This document shows positions 53,526 to 64,000 of a DNA stretch of 64,000 nt, piece by piece. The notes beneath the pieces are model-generated. The model worked only from the letters and a program-made list of their open reading frames with translations. It did not search any database and was not told where the DNA came from. The position numbers were made by a program, and so were the translations under genes. The stretch is from Apostichopus japonicus (lineage: Eukaryota; Echinodermata; Holothuroidea; Aspidochirotida; Stichopodidae): positions 36,919,001 to 36,983,000 of the forward strand of contig NC_092568.1 of the NCBI RefSeq assembly GCF_037975245.1, given 5' to 3'. Position 1 is the stretch's first letter, and each line of letters starts with the position of its first letter.

Positions 53526-53578
53526 CTAGTTTCCTGAACTTGACAAGCTGCAGTCTCAGACTGTACATCACATCGGTA
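53526..53578 (-). CDS. Possible small exon, cysteine-containing
   Basis: 53-nt open segment between a CTCACAG acceptor and a CTAG|GTAAGA donor, encoding RCDVQSETAACQVQET in one frame. It lies 0.7 kb downstream of the FReD terminal exon on the same strand, so it could be an N-terminal exon of a second tandem FReD-like gene. No neighbouring exon was identified. Confidence 0.25.
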
Positions 53579-54286
53579 CTGTGAGCTTATCACTAATAGT
53601 ATATATACACAACTTCCTTTTAGTTATTGAAGTAGACAGGTTTTTGAAACATTTATTCAAAGTAAGAAGTCAAACTAATTGTTTAAACACCTTAACTTGT
53701 TGCATTTTAAATTCCTTTTTTTTAAACCTTGAACTAGTCAATTACCAAGCATGTGTGTATCCAAGCTTATCTGGCGAGTGCGAACGTGATACCTTGATTC
53801 AGGAATAATATCACAGTCCCCTTTGTCAAAATGCAAGAGAGCCCTTTCCTCTGCTGGAAAGTCTCTACCAATCAATTCTCAATAAACATCGAACATTAAT
53901 ATGTACATAGTAATTCAAATGGAATACAGAGAGTCAAGACCATAAATAAATTCTGTGTAAAACACTGTTATGCAATATACTGTTTGGGTAGACTATGCAT
54001 AAAGGCTAGGAAAATATTACAGTGCATTTGATTCAGCAATACAACCTTTTAAGATGTATTTTTTTGTGAGAAATGCATGTTGAAAATTCCAATAGGCTAT
54101 CCCATCCACCCCATAACGTGATATGGGTAACTACTCTTATTGAGAACAAGTATCTGAACATATACCTGTGCAAACAATATTAGTATATATATTATTTCAG
54201 GACTGATAGCAATACATAAGAATGTGTGTGTGTCTGCACTTGTTTTGTATTCTGACTAAGGGCTTGAACAAAGGAATTGCGAGTCT

Positions 54287-54582
54287 TCAGACGGTAAGAA
54301 TCACCAGGTCCTCAGAAAAGACGGGTCTTATCTTCATTTGTGTGTATTTGATGTAAAAATCACCTCCAGGTAGAAGATACCAGTATATCCTTGATAGAGC
54401 ATCATCTGCTGCCATATAGTTACCATTGAGGTTAGATGCTGCACAGTTCGTGTACCACCAGGCACCATGGTGACTATCAGCACAGTTTCGACTGACTATA
54501 TCATTGTCCTTGTCAAAGGTACTGAAGGCAGAGTTAAGATGAGAACTCAAAGCAAGACCACCAGGTAAACCTCCATTTATGT
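54287..54582 (-). CDS. Fibrinogen-related (FReD) gene, terminal exon
   Basis: After a TTCACAG acceptor the exon reads about 97 codons to a TGA. The product has the C-terminal fibrinogen-domain signature in order: AFSTFDKDND (calcium-binding loop), NCADSHHGAWWYTNC with the paired cysteines and WW-Y, SNLNGNY, then MKIRP. FReD proteins are secreted lectins or immune and developmental factors that bind sugars or acetyl groups. The ligand here cannot be told. The tail after MKIRP (VFSEDLVILTV) is unusual and resembles DNA at 9.33 kb. The middle exons of the domain were not found between here and 60.5 kb, so the gene may be broken, rearranged or a relic. The upstream TDGGGWT motif appears only in the array beginning at 60503. 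Confidence 0.82.
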
Positions 54583-54749
54583 CTGTGAATTAAACAAATA
54601 AAGATATTCCCTTAAACTAAAATCCATCACAATTAAGGGACCTAATCACAATATAGACACATTAAACAATTAGTAAATATGATTGGATATATGTTGCATC
54701 TGTAGAGTGATATCTCTACATATCACTACACAACAGAACATTAATGCTC

Positions 54750-55650
54750 AATCTCTGTGACAGTCTACATCACATATCACTGTGGTATTTGAGTTATGTT
54801 ATATCTCAGCATGTGACTGGTAGGAAGTTGTGCTCGTCTTTGTGTGATGACTCAGCATGTCACTGTAAGAGCATTATGCTTGGTCTACTGTCTTATCATA
54901 TCACTGTCAGTCATAATGCTTGGTTTATGAGCTGTCGGTAAAGATGCTAGGATTATGTGATGTCTTAGCATATCACTGTATGTCGTTATGCTTGGTTTAT
55001 GTGATGTCTTAGCATATCACTGTCTGTCGTTATGCTTGGTTTATGTGATGTCTTAGCATATCACTGTATGTCGTTATGCTTGGTTTATGTGATGTCCTAT
55101 CATATCACTGTATGTCGTTATGCTTGGTTTATGTGATGTCTTAGCATATCACTTTCTGTCATGCTTGGTTTATATGATGTATAAGCATATCACTGTCAGT
55201 CATAATGCTTGGTTTATGTGTTGTCTTATCATATCACTGTCTGTCGTTATGCTTGGCTTCTGTGTTGTCTTATCATATCACTGTCATTCATTTTGCTTGG
55301 CTTATGTGATGTCTAAGCATATCACTGGCTGTCGTTATGCTTGGTTTATGTGATGTCTGAGCATATCTCTGTCAGGCATAATGCTTGGTTTATGTGTTGT
55401 CTTATCATATCACTATATGTAGTTATGTTGGTTTATGAGATGTCTGAGCATATCTCTGTCAGTCAGTATGCTTGGTTTATGTGATGTCTTATAATATCAC
55501 TGTCATTCATTTTGCTTGGTTTATGTGATGTCTTATCATATCACTGTCATTCATTTTGCTTGGCTTATGTAATGTCTTAGCATATCACTGTATGTCGTTC
55601 TGCTTGGTTTATGTGATGTCTTAGCATATCACTGTCAGTAATTATATGTG
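54750..55650 (+). repeat. 44-bp minisatellite, about 20 copies
   Basis: Units contain ATATCACTGTCTGTCGTTAT and TGCTTGGTTTATGTGATGTC. Landmarks at 54971 and 55015 give a 44-bp period. It lies 0.2 kb upstream of the FReD terminal exon, so it would be intronic if the gene continues upstream. Confidence 0.9.
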
Positions 55651-56141
55651 ATCTATGTGATATCTCACAGCTCGTAACAATTATCTTTAATAGTTTTTTT
55701 TTAACTGTAATTTTATATTTAAACATATTAATTAACCCAGGAACCATAGTGTAAGTTAATTCAATAACTGTTCATCCTGCTCCTTAGGACTAGTATAGAC
55801 CAGCAGACAGCTATTTACCTTACTAATCATATTTTAATTATTACAATGATAGCAAATGATTTCTCACTGAATTATCTGGATTTTAATGCCTTGTTAATGC
55901 AGCAATGTAACAGGAAGGAATACTCTCAAGCAAACATAGTGTTGACTTTGTGGGCACCCACTCTGGAGTGAAGATAGCAGCAGTCATGAGCTTGGTTAAT
56001 CCAATATCTGTCAAAGGTTTGCTCCTACAAACTATAAGGCAGCAATTAATAGGATCATAGCTGATTGATGCATTAGCTGAAATTGAAACGACCAACCCAG
56101 CTCCCACCCTTTTTAATTTCAACAAGCTAATGATGCCGCTG

Positions 56142-59119
56142 GGCAATTCCGTAAAGTCGGACGTACATTTCGGACAGTTTGTTCATCCATATCTCAATGG
56201 CTATATATAGGAGATAACTTTTCATTTGGGTTTTATGGAACATCTACCTTGTACTATTCTTATATGGAGTTTCATTCCTTGTCCTTCTAAATAAACTACA
56301 AAAGTACTCAAAAAACTCCCTGTGACGGACGTCCCCAGAGAAAGTGACTTTTTCAGATCGTAATTTTCTTTTGAAAATTTCTGTGAATTGGGATGGGATG
56401 CAATTTAAAACTACTATACATGTTATGAAGAAGACTCTTAACTACACATATCAGTAAACAAGCAGTTGAAACCTTTATCACTTCCCTGCAATATATTAAA
56501 AAAAATCCTCTGTGACGGACGTACAAATTTTTGTGGCGGACGTACACGTGTGAAATTATATAGTAAATGTACGTCCGTCACAAACAAAAGTGCTACTTGG
56601 TATCCCTGAAATTTTAATTTGTGACAGAGCTTCACCCAGAGTTTCCATTGTTGACAGATGTACACAATAATGCAGCTCATTTACTTGTGGCTAATGGAAC
56701 AACTTAGGTAAAAGTAATAGTGAAAAGAAGGTTTACCCTCTCACAAAATTTCTATTCTATTGGAAATCCATATTTCACTTCAAGTTTTATGCAAATCATC
56801 AATGGTAAGCTCATTTAAAATTTTGTGTGCATCATTTCAAACAATACAGATGTTAGACCCATAGGGAGTTGAAGTTCTCTAGTAGGTCAGAATGATGGGT
56901 CTTCATTAACATTAAGATGGTATGAGCACCAATCCATTTTTCTTTCACTTTTCTTCACACCCTGTTTATTTACTTGACATTTTTTTTCTTAATTAAAATA
57001 CATGTACTGCAAGCTTCTGTATGGATGATATACTGTAACAGCACATTTCAGCAAACAAGAAATTCAGAACTTCAGATGTGTGATACATTGTGTTGTATTG
57101 CTTTAGGAGCTCTTAGGCTGTGTTCACATTGGATCCCCTGTTCTTAGTCCTGTGTTGACAATTCAACCGCAAATATGTTTCCAAAACACTTGAACTCATG
57201 CTCCAGCTCTGATTTCCCACTCTGGGTCAATGAAGAGGAAGTTACAATATTTGTATGGTGACTCTCACAAAAGTGCAAATGCACAGAGTGTATGGCAAAT
57301 TTCTAATAAAGATGAGTGTCACTAACTTCTGCATGCAATGTATATAGATTCAAGATTGAGGTGAAAGTGGGAGAAACAAGTCAGTGTTATAACACTGTTA
57401 TAACAAGTGAAGTCAGTGTTAACCAGGGTGTGCATACTACAAATAGCTTTTCAGCAGTATTGCTGAATAGCTATGAGCATTTACTGGCAATAGTTCTTAA
57501 ATATCTCATGTCAACATACAGAGATACAGCGGCACACCCTTGGTTAGTATAGCAACTATGAAACATTTATAAAGGTAATACACACAAACACTGTGAAGTT
57601 AAGGAAGAACCATCTGGTAACTCTGTCCACCAACTTAAAAATATGAGCAAATGTGGTTCAAAATTAACTTTTCTTCCACATAATGATACCTTAAACCCAA
57701 CACAAAAGGTAATGAACCTAAAGCAAATGTAGAACAAATTACATCAAAACAATATTATGCATACTACAGCACTTAACAAAATACTAACAATTGCAATAAC
57801 AGTTCTTGATGACTCTCAGACAATCTTCCTTCTAAAACTGATTTACAGTATTTACTAAAAACTAGTTGAACACAGTGTAATATATACAGTATGTTGGATA
57901 TCGAAAGGAAACCTCATGGTCAGAGGGAAGGATAAATGGCAGAACTACAAGAAACAATGTTGTACACAAACAAATAGTTTGTAGCTAATAGTTCCATATA
58001 CAATGTCCATGCATGGTTAGTTTGCCTAATAGTGAGTGGAACAGGCATGGTGTTATGTAGTTTGTTTGCCTTGACTTCGGTCACCTTGGTCCCCGAGTGT
58101 TCACACTCTGGAACTGATATCCCCCAGAACAGGGGACCAACATGTCACGGTCTGACCCTGAGAAGGATAGTATTTACACTAGGATGTTGATCTCGACCAG
58201 GGGATATGATTCGGTCGGATCCCCTCTGTGTGTTTTCTAATGTGAACAAGGCTTTTAGATGAAAGTTTAAATATCAATGTAGACAATAGCATACTGAACA
58301 TGTGGTTCAATACCATGCCATTTCTTTGACATCTTGCCAAGTGCTAACCAATAACACAAATATATATGCTAGTTGACACTGAAGTATGCAATGTTTGCAT
58401 ACCACTACATTTATGCTAATGAAGCAACCACAAAACTACCTAATATCTGTGTTAATGACTGAATGGGTTTGATTATTAAATTCAGAGGTAATGTAGTGAT
58501 AAACATGTTAAAATACATTGTTTATCTAAACAAAAATAATGTGACGGACGTACGCGTGACGGACGTACGTGACGGACGTACGAAAATACGTACGTCTGTC
58601 ACAGCATTTTCTGAAAAAATAAAATCCTAGGGATTAAAGGCACATTATGTAATTATTGAGTGTTCAAAATGTGCATTGAATTGTAGATGTCTTGAAATCT
58701 GGGTACTTACTTCTGTATGAAATTGAAAAAAAATGTGATTTTTCTGTGCGGACGTACACATGACAATTTACATTTGTAAAAAAAGTTGTTCTCAGAAAAC
58801 TGAAAATCCCTGCAACTTTATCTGTTTGTAATTTGAATCTACTTATTATATCACTTTAGCAAATCCAAGAATATGTATTCCTCTGGAGATACACAGGCAA
58901 AAATAGGCATTTTGTTTTGGGGTGATTTTTGTGAAACAAATTTGAGATTTTTTCGGTTGACTAATACACACCTTATTCTGCCTATAAACAATGTGTTCTA
59001 TGAAAATTAGCTACATATTATGAAACTCCATAGTTTTAGCTTTCATCTAATACCCTACATGTAATGATTCAACGTGTTTTAAGTTTTGGTGAAAAGGGTT
59101 ACTAGTTTACGGAACTGCC
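56142..59119. mobile_element. 3-kb non-autonomous DNA transposon with iterated GTGACGGACGTAC motifs
   Basis: The ends are GGCAATTCCGTAAA and the reverse complement of GGCAGTTCCGTAAA (one mismatch). The 6-bp CCGCTG borders both sides (56136-56141 and 59120-59125). Copies of GTGACGGACGTAC, or the core CGGACGTAC, cluster near both ends in both orientations: around 56157, 56319, 56511-56545, 56570-56582, 58541-58576, 58587-58602 and 58749. They look like transposase-binding sites. No transposase ORF is present. I cannot assign a superfamily; the 6-bp duplication and subterminal repeats are the main clues. Confidence 0.78.
57117..58250. mobile_element. hAT-like element nested in the 3-kb transposon
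   Basis: The inverted ends share TGTTCACATT followed by GGA or AGA. They are bordered by GCTCTTAG (57109-57116) and GCTTTTAG (58251-58258), an 8-bp duplication with one mismatch, as expected for hAT. It splits the outer transposon into left and right parts, so it is the younger insertion. A sequence resembling its right end (CCAATGTGAACAAGG) also occurs near 16583. No coding capacity was recognised. Confidence 0.62.
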
Positions 59120-60502
59120 CCGCTGTTAAAACAAGTTCCCCTAAAAAGTGTCATATTTAAAAAAATGTTCACAAAGGGAACAAGTAGCCTACAATAGAGT
59201 AATGAATTGAAAGGTTTGCTTAGACTTGTAGACTTCACGGCATGGTTCAGACGCGGAAATGGATTTCATTTTACCTATAATAAGGCTTAAATTATTATCA
59301 TGTGTAATAAAGAAACATGACATAGACCCGTTACTACAAAACTGGACATTTCACTATGTGTTAATGTGTGAAAATGTTTGTTAATGTATTTATGACCTCC
59401 GTAAAATTCTTACATTCTCACCTGTAATTTACCCTTCTGTCAGTGGCATGGGATTCTGGGGTTATTATCCGAAACAGTACTCGACAACCTTTGAGGCCCA
59501 CATGCCAGGATCTTTCCATGAAGGTTGGGCCAGTTCCCACCAGACACCCCCCCCCCCACCATCACTCAGAATAGATGCTCAGAAAGCTACAGTAGTTTGG
59601 AGTATGGACTTGATGTTTAGTAAAAAAAGAAAAAAAAATTAAGATAAATCTTCTAACGTCTAGAAAAAAACAGCGAACCCACCAAAACTGATTTTTGTGA
59701 CCCACAAGTCTTAATTTCATGATTTTCATCATCTTCTTTCCAGTAAATACTCGGTAAGTTTGGTAAAGGTGAGGCAACACCTTAAAACCAGGACGCAAAA
59801 ATGTATTGACGTTTCCAATGTGGTAATTGGCTGTATTTTTAGGAAATCTAATACATGAAGCCTTTCTTAGGATATCATGCTAACAATTAGGCCTCAGATT
59901 CCACACATTGTTTTTCACTGACATGAAAAGACCACTACATTAGACTAACTAACCTAGAATGTGTGTGACGTTGTACCTGAACTGACTTAAATTGCAAAGT
60001 GAATTTCACCTTCTACCATAGTTGATTGTACACACACCAGGACAGAAAACTGTTTAACTGATGTCTGTGTGCGTAATGTAGACAATTAGACCACTGTTGG
60101 ATATTGTTGCTTAAATATATTAACTCTATCCCATTACAAATAATGGAATCTTATATATTGTCAAATTTCCACAGTCTTCATTTGGAAGAGAAACATTCTG
60201 AAAGATTTTGGGCTCAGCTCTGGTTTGTGTTGAAATGCCCAATTCCTCATTTCCCCATTTTTGATTACTTCAACAAATCTAAAATGACCTCATTATCTGA
60301 GAGAAAGAGCCTACTATTGTGACAGACAGATTGATTTTGTAATTAACTCTAAATCTATATCAAGTGAGCAACTCTGACATTCCCCAATTTATAGAACCTG
60401 TAATTAAACACTGTAATAAACCACAAGTGGACTGGAACTGTAGGTTCAAAATTAGTAAAGAAAATTAAGATTCAAAGGAAGATGCAAAGACCAATGGACT
60501 TA

Positions 60503-63500
60503 GACTTACCGTCCATCCTCCTCCATCAGTCATACTATACATATAAAACATATCGTCTATACTGTTGGATGTCATACTAGACTTACCGTCCATCCTCCTC
60601 CATCAGTCATATTATACATACATACAACATATCGTCTATACTATAGGATGTTATACTAGACTTGCCGTTCATCCTCCTCCATCAGTCATATTATACATAT
60701 ACAACATATCGTCTATACTATAGGATGTCATCCTAGACTTACCGTCCATCCTCCTCCATCAGTCATATTATACATACATACAACATATCGTCTATACTAT
60801 AGGATGTCATACTAGACTTACCGTTCATCCTCCTCCATCAGTCATATTATACATACATACAACATATCGTCTATACTATAGGATGTCATACTAGACTTAC
60901 CGTCCATCCTCCTCCATCAGTCATACTATACATATAAAACATATCGTCTATACTGTTGGATGTCATACTAGACTTACCGTCCATCCTCTTCCATCAGTCA
61001 TATTATACATACATACAACATATCGTCTATACTATAGGATGTTATACTAGACTTACCGTTCATCCTCCTCCATCAGTCATATTATACATATACAACATAT
61101 CGTCTATACTATAGGATGTCATCCTAGACTTACCGTCCATCCTCCTCCATCAGTCATATTATACATACATACAACATATCGTCTATACTATAGGATGTCA
61201 TACTAGACTTACCGTTCATCCTCCTCCATCAGTCATATTATACATACATACAACATATCGTCTATACTATAGGATGTCATACTAGACTTACCGTCCATCC
61301 TCCTCCATCAGTCATACTATACATATACAACATATCGTCTATACTGTTGGATGTCATACTAGACTTACCGTCCATCCTCCTCCATCAGTCATTTTATACA
61401 TACATACAACATATCGTCTATACTATAGGATGTCATACTAGACTTACCGTTCATCCTCCTCCATCAGTCATATTATACATACATACAACATATCGTCTAT
61501 ACTATAGGATGTCATCCTAGACTTACCGTTCATCCTCCTCCATCAGTCATATTATACATACATACAACATATCGTCTATACTATAGGATGTCATACTAGA
61601 CTTACCGTCCATCCTCCTCCATCAGTCATATTATACATATACAACATATCGTCTATACTGTTGGATGTCATACTAGACTTACCGTCCATCCTCCTCCATC
61701 AGTCATATTATACATACATACAACATATCGTCTATACTATAGGATGTCATACTAGACTTACCGTTCATCCTCCTCCATCAGTCATATTATACATACATAC
61801 AACATATCGTCTATACTATAGGATGTCATACTAGACTTACCGTCCATCCTCCTCCATCAGTCATACTATACATATACAACATATCGTCTATACTGTTGGA
61901 TGTCATACTAGACTTACCGTCCATCCTCCTCCATCAGTCATATTATACATACATACAACATATCGTCTATACTATAGGATGTCATACTAGACTTACCGTC
62001 CATCCTCCTCCATCAGTCATACTATACATATACAACATATCGTCTATACTATAGGATGTCATCCTAGACTTACCGTCCATCCTCCTCCATCAGTCATATT
62101 ATACATACATACAACATATCGTCTATACTATAGGATGTCATACTAGACTTACCGTTCATCCTCCTCCATCAGTCATATTATACATACATACAACATATCG
62201 TCTATACTATAGGATGTCATACTAGACTTACCGTCCATCCTCCTCCATCAGTCATACTATACATATACAACATATCGTCTATACTGTTGGATGTCATACT
62301 AGACTTACCGTCCATCCTCCTCCATCAGTCATATTATACATACATACAACATATCGTCTATACTATAGGATTTCATACTAGACTTACCGTTCATCCTCCT
62401 CCATCAGTCATATTATACATACATACAACATATCGTCTATACTATAGGATGTCATACTAGACTTACCGTTCATCCTCCTCCATCAGTCATATTATACATA
62501 CATACAACATATCGTCTATACTATAGGATGTCATACTAGACTTACCGTCCATCCTCCTCCATCAGTCATACTATACATATACAACATATCGTCTATACTG
62601 TTGGATGTCATACTAGACTTACCGTCCATCCTCCTCCATCAGTCATATTATACATACATACAACATATCGTCTATACTATAGGATGTCATACTAGACTTA
62701 CCGTTCATCCTCTTCCATCAGTCATATTATACATATACAACATATCGTCTATACTATAGGATGTTATACTAGACTTACCGTCCATGGAGCTCCATCAGTC
62801 ATATTATACATACATACAACATATCGTCTATACTGTTGGATGTCATACTAGACTTACCGTCCATCCTCCTCCATCAGTCATATTATACATATACAACATA
62901 TCGTCTATACTATAGGATGTCATACTAGACTTACCGTCCATGGAGCTCCATCAGTCATATTATACATACATACAACATATCGTCTATACTGTTGGATGTC
63001 ATACTAGACTTACCGTCCATCCTCCTCCATCAGTCATACTATACATATACAACATATCGTCTATACTGTTGGATGTCACACTAGACTTACCGTGCATCCT
63101 CCTCCATCAGTCATATTATACATACATACAACATATCGTCTATACTATAGGATGTCATACTAGACTTACCGTCCATCCTCCTCCATCAGTCATATTATAC
63201 ATACATACAACATATCGTCTATACTATAGGATGTCATCCTAGACTTACCGTTCATCCTCCTCCATCAGTCATATTATACATACATACAACATATCGTCTA
63301 TACTATAGGATGTCATACTAGACTTACCGTTCATCCTCCTCCATCAGTCATATTATACATACATACAACATATCGTCTATACTATAGGATGTCATACTAG
63401 ACTTACCGTCCATCCTCCTCCATCAGTCGTACTATACATATACAACATATCGTCTATACTGTTGGATGTCATACTAGACTTACCGTCCATCCTCCTCCAT

Positions 63501-64000
63501 CAGTCATATTATACATACATACAACATATCGTCTATACTATAGGATGTCATACTAGACTTACCGTTCATCCTCCTCCATCAGTCATATTATACATATACA
63601 ACATATCGTCTATACTATAGGATGTCATCCTAGACTTACCGTCCATCCTCCTCCATCAGTCATATCATACATACATACAACATATCGTCTATACTATAGG
63701 ATGTCATACTAGACTTACCGTTCATCCTCTTCCATCAGTCATATTATACATATACAACATATCGTCTATACTATAGGATGTTATACTAGACTTACCGTCC
63801 ATGGAGCTCCATCAGTCATATTATACATACATACAACATATCGTCTATACTGTTGGATGTCATACTAGACTTACCGTCCATCCTCCTCCATCAGTCATAT
63901 TATACATATACAACATATCGTCTATACTATAGGATGTTATACTAGACTTACCGTCCATGGAGCTCCATCAGTCATATTATACATACATACAACATATCGT
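60503..64000 (-). repeat. Tandem array (~45 units of 75-79 bp) derived from a FReD exon-intron junction
   Basis: On the minus strand every unit reads AT-ATG-ACT-GAT-GGA-GGA-GGA-TGG-ACG followed by GTAAGTC. This encodes MTDGGGWT, the fibrinogen-domain hallmark, ending at a consensus 5' splice site. A possible TATAG acceptor about 50 bases upstream leaves a frame open into the motif. Unit variants (CCGTCC/CCGTTC, CATATAC/CATACATAC, TGTTGG/CTATAGG) recur in order. The first two five-unit blocks are 391 bp each (60503, 60894, 61285). A few later units carry GGAGCTCCATGG in place of GGAGGAGGATGG. The array runs off the window. Confidence 0.88.

Noticed and set aside
55883-56146. 87-residue minus-strand ORF beside the 3-kb transposon
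   Set aside because: No domain or splice context recognised; it does not match any part of the fibrinogen domain.
60503-64000. Regular repeats that might suggest a CRISPR array
   Set aside because: Units are contiguous with no unique spacers, variation is shared between units, and the setting is eukaryotic.

Overview
The window looks like nuclear DNA of a marine invertebrate, most plausibly an echinoderm. It is AT-rich and intron-rich, with long non-coding stretches, many short inverted-repeat transposons, decayed LINEs, a tRNA-like SINE and very many mini- and microsatellites. A selenoprotein L gene (a family known mainly from aquatic organisms) and a fibrinogen-related domain fit this. The echinoderm call is an inference; no species-specific marker was verified.

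Layout. 1-15 kb: no recognisable gene; AT-rich DNA with simple repeats, a local duplication (3.5-3.8 kb) and poly-G/C tracts. 15-22 kb: a dispersed repeat in several copies, the 3' end of a decayed LINE (minus strand), an inverted-repeat element (18.2-18.8 kb), a long GATA/GACA/GATG array (19.5-20.2 kb) and a 60-bp minisatellite open on both strands (20.8-21.8 kb). 22-28 kb: nothing firmly coding. 28.08-43.92 kb: a seven-exon minus-strand gene for selenoprotein L with two in-frame TGA codons in a U-x-x-U motif. Its introns hold a LINE split by a younger element with a clean target duplication, and two hAT-like elements with 6-bp duplications. About 100 bp upstream of its ATG a short ORF runs divergently. 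43.4-47.1 kb: an inverted-repeat element containing telomere-like repeats (inside SelL intron 1), an eight-copy ~215-bp satellite and a further TTAA-flanked element.

47-64 kb: a SINE, TA arrays, 51-bp and 44-bp minisatellites, the terminal exon of a fibrinogen-related (FReD) gene on the minus strand (54.3-54.6 kb), a 3-kb non-autonomous DNA transposon with iterated GTGACGGACGTAC motifs and another element nested inside it (56.1-59.1 kb), and a tandem array (60.5 kb to the window end) whose ~78-bp unit carries the FReD motif TDGGGWT followed by a 5' splice site. The array appears to be an amplified exon-intron junction of a FReD gene.

Strongest points: the SelL gene, whose seven exons join in phase into 300 codons; the FReD terminal exon; the exon-derived array; and the transposons with matching terminal repeats and target duplications. 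No SECIS element could be identified by eye, and the last SelL exon remains ambiguous.
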